In this document: in pieces, positions 50,586 to 61,133 of the stretch
How positions within the stretch are numbered: the first letter of the stretch is position 1
Layout of the letters: each line of letters starts with the position of its first letter
DNA from: Bauldia sp965232525
GTDB taxonomy: Bacteria; Pseudomonadota; Alphaproteobacteria; Rhizobiales; Kaistiaceae
Reading direction: 5' to 3'
NCBI RefSeq assembly: GCF_965232525.1
Contig: NZ_OZ246980.1
Coordinates: 1,984,001 to 2,048,000 of the forward strand
DNA: 64,000 nt
Position numbers and translations under genes: made by a program
The notes under the pieces: model-generated
What the model saw: the letters and a program-made list of their open reading frames with translations, nothing else
Database searches by the model: none
Told to the model about the DNA's origin: nothing

Positions 50586-53500
50586 ATGATTTCGGCCATC
50601 GGAACGGCCGTCGTGGCAAGCTTGCTCTCGACGCCGTTCTCCTACACTTCGGAAGACACACTCGCGTGTCTTGCGGCAGACCAGGCGCGCGTCTCCGGCG
50701 ATTACGCGGAAGCGGTTACGCTCTACGACCACTGCATCGACAACGTCGAACTCTCGGACGAAAACGCCGCGTATTACCATCTCGAACGCGGCAACTCGTA
50801 CTATCAACTCGGCGCTTTCGACCGCGCCATCACGAACTACGACATCGTCCTCGGCTTCGATTCCGAGAACCTGGCTGCGTTCTTCAACCGTGGACTGGCG
50901 AATTACTACCAGGGGCGGCTGAACCGCGCGCTCGCTGATTTCGACCGGTACATCGAGCTCGATCCGGAAGACGCCGGCGCATTCACCAATCGCGGCGATA
51001 TCTATGTCGATAAGGGCCAGCCGGATAAGGCGATTGCCGATTACGACACGGCTATCACGGTCGACCCCGAATTCGCCCGTGCCTACAACCGCCGCGGTAA
51101 TGCTCACCGTCGCCAGGGCGCATACGACAAGGCGATCACCGACCATCAGGAGGCGATCCGTCTCGAGCCCGAACGCGCGATCGGATATCTCAACCTCGGG
51201 ATCGATTATTATCGCAAGGGCGATCTCGATCAGGCGATCCGCAACTACGATCGATCGATCCGGATCGACCCCGACGATGCCACCGGCTACTTCAACCGCG
51301 GACTGGCCCTTCTGGAACGGGGCGAACTCGATCTGGCGATCGCCGACTACGACTCGGTGATCGACATCGATCCGTTTTACGCGGCGACGTTTCATGATCG
51401 CGGGTTGGCCTATTATCGGAAGGGCGACTACGACCGTGCGCTCGCCGACTTTGAAATGGCGATCCACTTGGACCATGACTTCGCGCTTGCGTTCTTCAAT
51501 CGCGGCCTCGTCTACAAAGACAAAGGCGAAATCGAGCAGGCGATCGCCAGCTTTGGCGACGGACTGTTCTACGATCCCAACGACCCGGATGCCTATTATG
51601 CGCGCGGTTCGGCATATCGCCTCAAAGGCAGTCTCGACAGCGCCATACAAGATCTCACCGAGGCCATCGGGCTGGAACCGGGATACGCCGCCGCTTACGA
51701 CGAGCGGGGCGCGGCTTTTTGGGACAAAGGGCAGGATCTGCTTGCCATCGCCGACTTCGATGCGGCGATCGAACTCGATCCCGATCTCGTTTCCGCCTAT
51801 AGGAATCGCGGCGAAGTCCACCGCCTGAGAGGAGAAAACGACCGCGCGATCGCCGACTTCAGCGCTGTTATCAGACGCGCTCCGGAAGACGCAGACGCCT
51901 ACCTTCAGCGGGCGCTCGCCAAGAGGAACGATGGTCTGCCCTTGGCAGCAATTGCCGATTTTGATGTCGCCATTGCCTTCGATCCGGAGAACGCCGACGC
52001 TTACAACGATCGCGGCCTGACGTATCAAAGTCAGGGCCAGCTCGATCAAGCGATCGCTGACTACAATGCAGCCATCCGGATTAGGCCAAACTTCGCCTGG
52101 GCCTTCAATAACCGCGGGAACATCTACAGAAGACAGGGAGAGGTCGACCGCGCGATTGCTGACTACAACACCGCGCTGCGTATCGATCCCAGCTACGCGG
52201 TCGTGCATCGTAACCGAGGCTTGGCTTATCGGCAGAAAGGTGCCTTTGACAGAGCGGTTGCCGATTACGATGAGGCAATTCGCCTTAATCCGCAGTATCG
52301 GTCGGCCTACCTTAACAGGGGTAACGCGCATCTCGATCAGGGGATGATCGATGAGGCGATTGCCGACTACGACGTGGCGATCCGCCACGATCCCGACGAC
52401 GCGGTGGCCTTCCGTAATCGTGGCCTCGCTTACGACCGAAAAGAAGAATTCGACCTGGCAATCGCCGACTACACTGAGGCGATACGCCTCGATCCGGAAC
52501 TTCTCGATGCCTATAACGATCGCGGCACGGCGTTGAAAGACACGGGCGAATTGTACCCAGCCATCGCAAACTTCACGACCGCGATTCGCATCGATCCGAC
52601 CTACGTTTACGCTTACAACAACCGTGGCGTCGCATATCGGGATCTCGGTGAGCTCGATCTGTCGATCGCCGACTTTGACACCGTCCTTGGCCTCGAACCC
52701 GACAACGCGTTTGCCTACCGCCAGCGCGCCAAGACGTACGAGCGCAAAGGCGAGCACGACCGCGCGATTGCGGACTACAGCGCCCTCATCAACATCAATC
52801 CTGAAAACGCCCGCGCTTACTATGACCGCGGATTGCTACGGCAAGAAAGGGGTGAGTTCGATCAGGCGATTTCGGACTACGGCCGTTCGGCCAGTTTAGA
52901 CGCGGATTTCGCCTGGCCAGTGAACAATCGGGGCAATGTCTATTTCGCGATGGAGGATCTTGACCGGGCGATTGAAGACTACAGCCTGGCAATTGAGATA
53001 GCCCCTGAATATGCCGTAGCCTTTCGCAACCGGGGCTTAGCCCACAAAAAGAAGGGCGAGCTGGAACAGGCAATTCGAGATCTCAGCGAGTCAATCCGGA
53101 TCGACCCGGATTACGTCGACGCTTACAACGACCGGGGACGGGTACACAGAGATCAAGGTCAGCTTCAACTGGCCATTGCCGACTTCACCGAAGTAATCCG
53201 CCTTGATCCCAGCTATGTCCATGGCTTCAACAACCGTGGCCTGTCCTACCTGGATTTAGGCGAACTCGATCTGTCAATTGCCGACCTCGACACGGCCATT
53301 GAGCTCGATCCAAACTATGCCGCCGCGCTGAGGAACCGTGGTGTTGCCCATCGACGGAAAGGAGACCTCGACAGAGCGTTAGCCGACCATGACGCTGCTC
53401 TGATATTGGAGCCGGGCAATGCGAGGGGTTACAACGGTCGCGGATTTGCCTACAGCAAAAAAGGCAACCTGGATCGCGCAGTAGAGGACTATAGCGCTGC

Positions 53501-54674
53501 GATCGACATAGATCCGAATTTCGCGCTCGCATACTACAACCGAGGTCGCGCGCTCCAAACAATGCGTCGACTGGACGCCGCAATCGCAGATTTTGATGCA
53601 GCGATCCGTCTAGATGCAAACTATGCGGGCGCCTACAACCAGCGCGGTATCGCTCACTATGATAAGAGCGACTTCGATCAGGCGATCGCGGACTACAGCT
53701 CCGCCGTCGACATCAACCCCAAGGGCTCATGGCTGTTCAACAACCGTGGCAACGCCTACCGCGAAAAGGGCGAATACGATCGCGCCATCGCCGACTACGA
53801 CACCGCGATCAGTCTCAATCCGGAATATCTTCTAGCGATCAAAAACCGGGCTGTTGCCAATCGACGCAGCGGCAACGTCGAAGCTGCCATTCGCGATCTA
53901 CGCGGGGCGCTTGAGTTGGATGACGAATACGCCCAAGCCTACCTCGAATTGGGGCGTGCTTATCGTGCTGAAGGCAATTTGGACAAGGCGATCGCCAACT
54001 ATGGTTTGGCGATTTCGCTCGAACGTGGGTACAGCTCCGCCTACAACAGCCGGGGCATCGCGTTTCGAGAAAGAGGCGAACTCGATCGCGCCATCGCTGA
54101 TTTCGACAAGGCGATCAAATACGAACCAGACTACGCTGCCGCCTTTCGTAATCGTGGCTTAGCTTACCGGCAGCGCGATAATCTTGATCAGGCGATCGAG
54201 GACTACACCACCGCCATTGGCCTTAGTCCGAGTTCATCCTCGGCCTATTCCGGCCGAGCGCATGCCTATCTGGACAAGGGCGACACCAAGGCGGCAATCG
54301 CCGACCTCCGTGAAGCGATTCGCCTCAAACCAGAAGGGCACAGCGGCTACAACGCGCTTGCCTGGGCGCTCTATTTGTCGAACGATCCGGAACAGGCAAA
54401 GCCGCTGGTTGAGCAGGCCCTAAGCATCGCGCCGCAGGACGTGCATGCCATCGACACCCAGGCCCACATCATCGCCGCGCTTGGCCGCACCGACGATGCC
54501 GTTGCTGCCTTTGAGCGTGCGATGGACGCGGGCGGCGAGGAGCAGATCCGGACGTATCAGGCCGCGTTGGCCGAGCATGGATACGATCCCGGGCCGGTAG
54601 ACGGGATCTATGGGGCCGCGACGTCGCGGGCTTTGCGCGCCTGCATCGAGGCCGGTTGCCGATTGCTGGACTAA
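50586..54674 (+). CDS. Giant TPR-repeat protein with a peptidoglycan-binding-like end
   Basis: A 1362-residue protein built almost wholly of 34-residue tetratricopeptide repeats, about 36 from residue 60 to 1290, each like AYNRRGNAHRRQGAYDKAIT followed by DHQEAIRLEPE. The N-terminus (MISAIGTAVVASLLSTPFSY) looks like a short signal peptide. The end, LAEHGYDPGPVDGIYGAATS then RALRACIEAG, is a peptidoglycan-binding-1 type motif, so the protein probably sits in the periplasm as a long superhelical scaffold. Repeats are very regular, with D-A-I-A-D-Y/F at helix B, hinting at expansion by recombination. A CRP-type site lies upstream. Partners are unknown. Long antisense frames inside it are composition shadows. 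Confidence 0.93.
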   Translation: MISAIGTAVVASLLSTPFSYTSEDTLACLAADQARVSGDYAEAVTLYDHCIDNVELSDENAAYYHLERGNSYYQLGAFDRAITNYDIVLGFDSENLAAFFNRGLANYYQGRLNRALADFDRYIELDPEDAGAFTNRGDIYVDKGQPDKAIADYDTAITVDPEFARAYNRRGNAHRRQGAYDKAITDHQEAIRLEPERAIGYLNLGIDYYRKGDLDQAIRNYDRSIRIDPDDATGYFNRGLALLERGELDLAIADYDSVIDIDPFYAATFHDRGLAYYRKGDYDRALADFEMAIHLDHDFALAFFNRGLVYKDKGEIEQAIASFGDGLFYDPNDPDAYYARGSAYRLKGSLDSAIQDLTEAIGLEPGYAAAYDERGAAFWDKGQDLLAIADFDAAIELDPDLVSAYRNRGEVHRLRGENDRAIADFSAVIRRAPEDADAYLQRALAKRNDGLPLAAIADFDVAIAFDPENADAYNDRGLTYQSQGQLDQAIADYNAAIRIRPNFAWAFNNRGNIYRRQGEVDRAIADYNTALRIDPSYAVVHRNRGLAYRQKGAFDRAVADYDEAIRLNPQYRSAYLNRGNAHLDQGMIDEAIADYDVAIRHDPDDAVAFRNRGLAYDRKEEFDLAIADYTEAIRLDPELLDAYNDRGTALKDTGELYPAIANFTTAIRIDPTYVYAYNNRGVAYRDLGELDLSIADFDTVLGLEPDNAFAYRQRAKTYERKGEHDRAIADYSALININPENARAYYDRGLLRQERGEFDQAISDYGRSASLDADFAWPVNNRGNVYFAMEDLDRAIEDYSLAIEIAPEYAVAFRNRGLAHKKKGELEQAIRDLSESIRIDPDYVDAYNDRGRVHRDQGQLQLAIADFTEVIRLDPSYVHGFNNRGLSYLDLGELDLSIADLDTAIELDPNYAAALRNRGVAHRRKGDLDRALADHDAALILEPGNARGYNGRGFAYSKKGNLDRAVEDYSAAIDIDPNFALAYYNRGRALQTMRRLDAAIADFDAAIRLDANYAGAYNQRGIAHYDKSDFDQAIADYSSAVDINPKGSWLFNNRGNAYREKGEYDRAIADYDTAISLNPEYLLAIKNRAVANRRSGNVEAAIRDLRGALELDDEYAQAYLELGRAYRAEGNLDKAIANYGLAISLERGYSSAYNSRGIAFRERGELDRAIADFDKAIKYEPDYAAAFRNRGLAYRQRDNLDQAIEDYTTAIGLSPSSSSAYSGRAHAYLDKGDTKAAIADLREAIRLKPEGHSGYNALAWALYLSNDPEQAKPLVEQALSIAPQDVHAIDTQAHIIAALGRTDDAVAAFERAMDAGGEEQIRTYQAALAEHGYDPGPVDGIYGAATSRALRACIEAGCRLLD

Positions 54675-54698
54675 CGGGCGGCTCAAGCAGCCAGAGCC

Positions 54699-54775
54699 CT
54701 AGTGGTTCGACTCCGACATTTGCTACCCCTTGCAACACCCGCTCAGGCAAATGTCGGAGTCATAAGAACCACTAG
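54699..54775. repeat. 77-bp inverted repeat, first of a tandem pair
   Basis: Left arm CTAGTGGTTCGACTCCGACA continues TTTG; right arm CAAATGTCGGAGTC continues ATAAGAACCACTAG. The arms pair over about 24 bases with a short bulge, around a 27-base loop. It starts 25 bases past the TPR-gene stop. Confidence 0.8.
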
Positions 54776-54788
54776 CAAGTCTATGTTT

Positions 54789-54863
54789 CTAGTGGAACTT
54801 TTGAATTCGACATTTGAGCGAGAGCTTGGCCGCACATGGGACTCAAATGTCAAATTCGTTCCA

Positions 54864-54867
<4 letters not shown>
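54789..54867. repeat. 79-bp inverted repeat, second of a tandem pair
   Basis: Left arm starts CTAGTGGAAC and includes GACATTTGA; right arm TCAAATGTC ends GTTCCACTAG. It shares CTAGTGG and GACATTTG with the repeat at 54699, so the two are related. Its right end contains the stop codon of the convergent ABC ATPase gene. Confidence 0.8.
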
Positions 54868-55658
<791 letters not shown>

Positions 55659-55663
55659 GACCC

Positions 55664-56737
55664 CTAGCGCGCCGTCAACGCCAGACGGCGGACGTAGTTG
55701 TTGGCGAGCACCGCCGCGCCGAGCAGAACGCCGAGGAAGAGATTAATCCAGTCGGTGCTCCAGCCGGTGTAGAAGATGCCTGTCGAGATGACGCCGAAGA
55801 TGGCGGTTCCGATGAAGATGCCGGAGACCGAGCCGTACCCGCCCCCGAGCAAAACACCACCGATCACCGCCACGATCGGGGCCTGGAACACATAGCCCAT
55901 GCCATAGGTCGAATTGCCTGAATTCCACTGGACGCCCTGCAGGACGCCGACAAACGCGGCGGCGACCCCGGTCATGATGAACAGGATGATCTTGACGCGC
56001 TCGACCGGAACGCCAGCGCCGCGGGCCGCTTGCAGGTTGCCGCCGGTCGCGTAGATCCAGTTGCCGAAGACGGTTCGGCCGAGCAGCCATCCGCAGACAA
56101 GCGCGGTGAGGACCCACCAGAGGATCGAGATGTTCGCCTGTCCCCAGCGCGCGGCGAACACAGCGCGGGCCGACTCGGACTGGACGATGGAGCTCGACGT
56201 CACGTTAGCGATGAGGCGCGAGAATCCCATCGTCGCGCCGATGACAATGAAGTTGGTCGCCAGCGTTACGATGAAGGAGGGGAGGTGGGTCTTGACCACG
56301 ACGAGCCCATTGGCGAGGCCGATCGCGCCGCCGAGAATGAGCGCAAGCGCGATCGCTGGCCAGATGGGCATATCGTAGAAGCTGGTGGCGATCGCGACGA
56401 CCATCGAAGCCGCGCCAACCGTCGAACCGATTGACAGGTCGAACTCGCCGGAGATCATCAGCAGGCCAACCGGAATCGCGACGATGCCCAACTCGGCCGC
56501 AAGGTTGAGCCATCCCGCGGTGCCGTCGATCGAAACGAAACCGGTTCCGGTCGTGACGACGGCAAAGAACAGATAAGTCAGCACAAACGCAGCGAAAGCG
56601 CCGAACTCGGGCCGGTGCAGAATCGACTTCATGGCGACAAGTGCGGACCGGCGGTGTGGCGTCTGGGTGGCGTCATCGACGCGGATGGTAGCAGCCGGCC
56701 GAAGGCTGCTGAAGGTGCGGGTTCCGGCCGGCTCCAT
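55664..56737 (-). CDS. Sugar ABC transporter permease (RbsC/FrcC-like)
   Basis: A 357-residue permease with about nine to ten segments. The family block ELGIVAIPVGLLMISGEFDL and SIGSTVGAASMVVA is followed by GGAIGLANGLVVVKTHLPSF and VAVIGGVLLGGGYGSVSGIF, as in ribose/fructose permeases. About 30 hydrophilic N-terminal residues precede the first segment. AAGGAGAG sits before the ATG. Middle gene of the operon, 18 bases after the binding-protein gene. Confidence 0.93.
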   Translation of the reverse strand: MEPAGTRTFSSLRPAATIRVDDATQTPHRRSALVAMKSILHRPEFGAFAAFVLTYLFFAVVTTGTGFVSIDGTAGWLNLAAELGIVAIPVGLLMISGEFDLSIGSTVGAASMVVAIATSFYDMPIWPAIALALILGGAIGLANGLVVVKTHLPSFIVTLATNFIVIGATMGFSRLIANVTSSSIVQSESARAVFAARWGQANISILWWVLTALVCGWLLGRTVFGNWIYATGGNLQAARGAGVPVERVKIILFIMTGVAAAFVGVLQGVQWNSGNSTYGMGYVFQAPIVAVIGGVLLGGGYGSVSGIFIGTAIFGVISTGIFYTGWSTDWINLFLGVLLGAAVLANNYVRRLALTAR

Positions 56738-56755
56738 GGTCTCAGCTCTCCTTGA

Positions 56756-57784
56756 TCAAGATGCGCCGCGGACGCCGGAGAACTGCTTGTTGACCTCCAG
56801 GGTCCGCTCGACGTTCGATTGATCGATGATGAGGGGACCGGTGGTGACCTGACCAATCGGATGCAGCCCGTAGTTCAGGTACTGATAAGCAGCCTGGATC
56901 GACATAAAGCCCTGCAGGTAAGGCTGCTGGTCCATCGCAAACGCGATATCGCCGGCCTTAATCGCCTCAAGCACCTCGTTTGACAGGTCCGCCGTGCCGA
57001 TCATGACTTCGCCCTTACGGCCGACATCCTCGACTGCGCGCAAGGCGCTGATCGCAGGCACGGCGTTCAGCGTGTAGACGCCGTCGATGCCGTCATTGGC
57101 CTGGAGCGTCCCCTTGATCGCCTGCATCATCGCCTGGGGGTTGGTCGCGTCGCCGGTCCCGATCGTCTGGTACACGGTTTCCGCGCCGGCCTGTTCCATG
57201 GCGTCGATGTAACCGGTGCAGCGCGCTTCGACGGTCGGGTTGCCCGGAACCTGGTTGAAGCAGAGGCCCTTCTTGACGCCGGCGTCGGCTTGGATTTCAC
57301 CGGCCTTATAACCCATCTGGTAAGGATCCTCGCCGATGAAGCCGAGGGACCCGTTCCCCTGCCACAGGGTCTGTCCGGAGTTGTGGATCAGCACAGGAAT
57401 TCCCGCTGCCGTGGCTTCCTTGATCAGAGGGTCCATTCCGTCAGGAAAGAACTCGCCGACCAGCAGCATGCGCGGGTTGCGGCTGATCGCCTGCTGCAAC
57501 AGTCGCGGATAATCGCTGGTCATGTTTGCCGTGTCGGTGACGGCAACATACTGATAGTCCAGTCCGAACAGCTCCGAGGCATCATCGAAGCCCTGCTTCA
57601 CCGCGGCAAAGAACGGCCACGACAGCGGGCCACTGACCGCGATGATCGGGCCTTCATCATCGGCGCGGGCGTCGCTCGGGCCGAATGCGCCAAGGTTTGT
57701 CAGCATCACGCCGGCGAGCCCTAATGCCGCCGCGGCGCGTACCGCTCTCCCCGATATCCGCTTCATTGTCGTTATCACGGTCAT
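56756..57784 (-). CDS. Sugar-binding protein of the ABC transporter
   Basis: A 342-residue periplasmic binding protein: signal AVRAAAALGLAGVMLTNLGA, then GPIIAVSGPLSWPFFAAVKQ, a type-I sugar-binding fold with IPVLIHNSGQTLWQGNGSLG and GVYTLNAVPAISALRAVEDV. A DQQPYLQGFMSI block near the C-terminus is typical of ribose/xylose-type proteins. The start at 57784 follows GGAGGAAA; upstream in-frame starts are weaker. First gene of the operon; a palindrome about 130 bases upstream is a candidate operator for the nearby ROK regulator. Confidence 0.92.
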   Translation of the reverse strand: MTVITTMKRISGRAVRAAAALGLAGVMLTNLGAFGPSDARADDEGPIIAVSGPLSWPFFAAVKQGFDDASELFGLDYQYVAVTDTANMTSDYPRLLQQAISRNPRMLLVGEFFPDGMDPLIKEATAAGIPVLIHNSGQTLWQGNGSLGFIGEDPYQMGYKAGEIQADAGVKKGLCFNQVPGNPTVEARCTGYIDAMEQAGAETVYQTIGTGDATNPQAMMQAIKGTLQANDGIDGVYTLNAVPAISALRAVEDVGRKGEVMIGTADLSNEVLEAIKAGDIAFAMDQQPYLQGFMSIQAAYQYLNYGLHPIGQVTTGPLIIDQSNVERTLEVNKQFSGVRGAS

Positions 57785-57914
57785 TTGGGTTTCCTCCATC
57801 CTGGAACCGGCGCTTGAGCTGCCGTTTCGGCCGCTATCGTTGGGCATAAGCCGATGCATATCGCCCGCGCCTGATCAGAGACCAAACATGCCCGAGCGCC
57901 GTCTGTCAATAATT

Positions 57915-57927
57915 ATTCAAGTTGAAT
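57915..57927. promoter_or_regulatory. Palindromic operator candidate of the sugar ABC operon
   Basis: ATTCAA-G-TTGAAT is a perfect six-base inverted repeat around one base in the AT-rich gap between the divergent ABC operon and the SGNH hydrolase gene. The ROK regulator encoded at 58757 could bind it; this is inference. Confidence 0.4.
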
Positions 57928-58063
57928 GACTAATTGACATCGGTCCATGCCACCACTAGCGTGAGTGGCGGTCGCCACCTTGAAGGGCAGCGGTGGAAGA
58001 CGGTAGACCTCCGTATCAACCTACTAGAATCATTGAATAAAAATGAGGATGACGGAGGAAGCG

Positions 58064-58708
58064 ATGCGATCGGTGCTATGTTATGGGGACTCGAACACCT
58101 ATGGCCAAACGACCGCCAACCGTCCCGACGATCGGTATGGACCGACCGTGCGGTGGCCCGGAGTCCTTCGCGCGGCGCTCGGCTCCAACTGGCTGGTGAT
58201 CGAGGAAGGGCTTAGCGGTCGAACAACCGTCAACGACGATCCAATCGAGGGCGCCGAGAAGAACGGCCGAACCTATCTGCGCCCCTGTGTGATGAGTCAC
58301 AAACCGCTCGACCTCGTGATCCTGATGCTCGGAACCAATGACCTTAAGGTCCGCTTCAACAAACCCGCATCGGAGATTGCGATGGGCATGGGGGCCCTCG
58401 TCCTCGACATCAAGGCCATGCCGTCGGGGCCCGATTTGCGCACCCCGGAGATCATGATCGTCGCTCCGCCCCCGATTCTGGAAGACTTGAAGGGTTGGGA
58501 CGCGGTGTTCGCTGGCGGTCGAGAGAAATCCCTCGCCCTGGCATCCGAGTACGAGCGGATCGCCGAGGCGCACGAGGTTCATTTTTTCGATGCGGGAGCC
58601 GTGGTCGAGTCGAGTGAAGTCGACGGATTCCACCTCGATCAGGCCGGGCATGCTAGGCTCGGTGCCGCGATGGCGGAGGAAGTCGAGGCAATCGGATGGC
58701 TGGATTGA
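58064..58708 (+). CDS. SGNH/GDSL-family hydrolase (arylesterase-like)
   Basis: A 214-residue cytosolic SGNH hydrolase. The nucleophile is in VLCYGDSNTYG (GDSN), the oxyanion residues in EEGLSGRTT and LMLGTNDLK, and the Asp-His pair in VDGFHLDQAGH, giving a full set. It is close to acyl-CoA thioesterase/acetyl esterases such as the Mycobacterium SGNH arylesterase (MsAcT). The start at 58064 is preferred for its GGAGGAAG site. Divergent from the sugar ABC operon and followed by a ROK regulator, so it may remove acyl groups from the imported glycoside. Confidence 0.92.
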   Translation: MRSVLCYGDSNTYGQTTANRPDDRYGPTVRWPGVLRAALGSNWLVIEEGLSGRTTVNDDPIEGAEKNGRTYLRPCVMSHKPLDLVILMLGTNDLKVRFNKPASEIAMGMGALVLDIKAMPSGPDLRTPEIMIVAPPPILEDLKGWDAVFAGGREKSLALASEYERIAEAHEVHFFDAGAVVESSEVDGFHLDQAGHARLGAAMAEEVEAIGWLD

Positions 58709-58756
58709 CCGGCGTCGCGCATATCACCTCCCTTACGTTGAAAAGGGAGGCGACAT

Positions 58757-59950
58757 TTGCCTGACCTGCGTTTTGCTCCGCCGCCCGCGTTGCGTGTCGC
58801 CGACCGGGGCGGGGGGCTCAATCAGACCAGTGTCCGCACCTATAACGAGCGATTGGTGATGTCGCTCCTGCGGCAGCATGACAGTCTTTCTCGCATGGAG
58901 CTCGGCAGGTTCAGCGGGCTTTCGGCGCAGACCATTTCGGTGATCGTGCGGGCGCTGGAGCGCGACGGCCTCATCCTGGCCGGAAAGGCTCAACGCGGAC
59001 GAGTCGGGCCCCCGTCCACGCCGATGGCGCTCAATCCCGACGGCGCCTTTGCCGTCGGTGTGAAGGTCGGTGTCAATGTCACCGATCTCGTACTGATCGA
59101 CTTTGTCGGCGCCCAGCGCCATTACTTGCGTCACCACTATGCGTCCCCGGCACCCGACGCGATCATCGCGCAACTCGTGGAAAATCTGCGAACGGCGATC
59201 GCAACGCTGCCAGCGGCCAAGCGGGATCGGATCGTCGGCATTGGGGTGGCTCTTGCCAACGACATCGAGATGTGGCCGCAGGGGGGGCGGATCGACGGCT
59301 CCAACGCGTGGGACGTGGTCGGCTTCGAAGCGGCGTTGGCCGCCGCGACCGGTTTGCCGGTCTACATCCAAAATGACGTCACCGCCGCCGCGGGCGCGGA
59401 GCTTATTTTCGGCGCCGCACGCACGATCGGTGATTTCGCTTACTTCTTCGTCGGGTACGAGTCGGCGAGCCGCCTTGTCCTTAACCATCACGTTTATGCC
59501 GGCCGCAGGGGTGCCACCCCTGCCGAAGGCTCCACCGCTACCGGGCTGGTTTCGTTGACCGATTTGGACACCGCGCTGAGGGATGCCGGATTGGAACCCG
59601 ACCGCATCTGGCTCTCGCCGCAAGGCGACTGGTCGAACTTCGGCGAAACGCTCGATAGCTGGGTGAACTCTTGCGGCGACAGCCTGGCTGACGCGATCGC
59701 ATTCCTTTGTGCTTTTGTCGACTTGAACAACGTCATCGTCGGTGGGCGGCTTCCGGCGAGTGTTGCCCGATCGCTGATCGATCGGGTGGCGGCGCAATTG
59801 AAGGATCGTCTGAAACTAGGCTCAGCGGCCCCGTCGGTGGCCCTCGGCGATGTCGGTCCATTTGCCAAGGCGATCGGTGCCGCGGGCCTCGTCTTCCACT
59901 CGCGGTTCATGGTGGAGGAGGTCGGTCTGGCGGCCGACGCGCCGGAGTAA
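58757..59950 (+). CDS. ROK-family transcriptional regulator
   Basis: A 397-residue NagC/XylR-type regulator. The N-terminal winged helix (RTYNERLVMSLLRQHDSLSR, then MELGRFSGLSAQTISVIVRA) is followed by a ROK sugar-kinase-like domain with FAVGVKVGVNVTDLVLIDFV and an Asn-Asp motif in VYIQNDVTAAAGAEL. The usual CxCGxxGCxE zinc motif is not seen, so the effector site may differ. TTG start with GGGAGG six bases upstream. It probably senses the sugar taken up by the divergent ABC transporter. Confidence 0.9.
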   Translation: MPDLRFAPPPALRVADRGGGLNQTSVRTYNERLVMSLLRQHDSLSRMELGRFSGLSAQTISVIVRALERDGLILAGKAQRGRVGPPSTPMALNPDGAFAVGVKVGVNVTDLVLIDFVGAQRHYLRHHYASPAPDAIIAQLVENLRTAIATLPAAKRDRIVGIGVALANDIEMWPQGGRIDGSNAWDVVGFEAALAAATGLPVYIQNDVTAAAGAELIFGAARTIGDFAYFFVGYESASRLVLNHHVYAGRRGATPAEGSTATGLVSLTDLDTALRDAGLEPDRIWLSPQGDWSNFGETLDSWVNSCGDSLADAIAFLCAFVDLNNVIVGGRLPASVARSLIDRVAAQLKDRLKLGSAAPSVALGDVGPFAKAIGAAGLVFHSRFMVEEVGLAADAPE

Positions 59951-60155
59951 TCTCGGCCGGCTGCGTTCGGCTTTTCTCAGTGTCGTTTCGTTCTGACGGA
60001 GCCAGGTTCGGGGTACGCCGCGGTTTTGTGGTGACCTGTGAGGTGTACGCTTGAGAAAGGTCGGATCACCGTGATACTGAGCGGTGACCCTGCCGGGAGC
60101 GCCGGTCGGGCAGACCGCTCGCTTTGCGTGCGTCGGATCCTACACCGCGCGTTTC

Positions 60156-61133
60156 ATGACTGTTTTTCTCCACATCGGCAGCCACAAGACCGGCACGACG
60201 GCAATACAGAAGTTCGCTCACGCGCCCCGTCGGAAGCTGCGCAACCGTGGCCTATGGTATCCGGGTTACTCCGAAATCGGTCGCCCGAGCCGGTACGGCC
60301 ACCACCATTTTTCGCATGCGGTGGCCAACGCACCGCGCGGCGGTTTCCGGCCCGAGGATGCCCTGCGTTTCGCCGAGGCGATCCGGCAGCGTCGACGCGA
60401 CGGCGAAGACGTCCTTATCAGCGCTGAACCGATATACCGTCACGTTCTCGGCGAGGGAGATTACTGGCAGCAACGCCGAGCTTATGTGGAGCACCTCAGA
60501 GACGTATTGGAGCTGGATGACGTCGTGGTCGTGGCAGTGCTTCGTCGCCAGGATGGATTCGCTCGGTCATTGTACCAGGAGAAGGTGAGGGCTAAACGCT
60601 ACACGGCACCATTTCGGCAGTTCCTTGTCGAGGAGCGGCAGGATTTCGAGTACCACCGCCAGCTCGAGCCGTTTGCCGACGTCTTTGGCCGTGTCGATGT
60701 TAAGGTCTATGAAGATTTGCGTGATAAGGGTCTGATCGACGCGTTCTTCCAGCAACTTGGGGTGGCAGTGGCTGACCTGCGAAGAAAATCGGTCGCGAAC
60801 CCATCTCTCCCGTTGGAGCTGGTCGAGTACAAGCGCCTTCTCAACGCAACCAGGGTCGACATGGATCATCTCGACGCGGCGGTCGGAAAGCTGTGGAAAC
60901 GTGCGAGGGCGGGTGGCCTGATCGACGATACGGATTGGGTGCCGAGGCACGAGTTGGAGGCGTTCTGCGCTTCTTTCGACGTGGGGAACGAGCAGGTTCG
61001 AGCGCAGTTCGCCGGTGACAGGCCGGCCCCCTTGTTTCCTTCGCTTAGTGCGGCGCCTATCAAGGATCGTAGCGAGTACGCGGGCATGTCGGCCCGGCGG
61101 TTCGCGCAGCTGACGGCTGAAATATTCCTGTGA
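60156..61133 (+). CDS. Sulfotransferase-like protein
   Basis: A 325-residue P-loop sulfotransferase-like protein. The 5'-phosphosulfate loop is MTVFLHIGSHKTGTTAIQ (Lys11), and the 3'-phosphate region is VVVAVLRRQDGFARSLYQEK (Arg and Ser of the RxxxxxxS motif). This form is common in bacterial polysaccharide clusters and uses PAPS to sulfate a sugar. ATG at 60156 begins just before the P-loop; an upstream GTG at 60084 would add 24 residues. Its stop overlaps the start of the glycosyltransferase gene (GTGA), so the two are co-translated. Confidence 0.82.
   Translation: MTVFLHIGSHKTGTTAIQKFAHAPRRKLRNRGLWYPGYSEIGRPSRYGHHHFSHAVANAPRGGFRPEDALRFAEAIRQRRRDGEDVLISAEPIYRHVLGEGDYWQQRRAYVEHLRDVLELDDVVVVAVLRRQDGFARSLYQEKVRAKRYTAPFRQFLVEERQDFEYHRQLEPFADVFGRVDVKVYEDLRDKGLIDAFFQQLGVAVADLRRKSVANPSLPLELVEYKRLLNATRVDMDHLDAAVGKLWKRARAGGLIDDTDWVPRHELEAFCASFDVGNEQVRAQFAGDRPAPLFPSLSAAPIKDRSEYAGMSARRFAQLTAEIFL

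Noticed and set aside
50544..52757. 737-codon open frame on the minus strand inside the TPR gene
   Set aside because: It is a mirror of a highly repetitive GC-rich coding sequence; its repeats track the TPR repeats, it has no ribosome site, and the plus-strand TPR protein is unambiguous.
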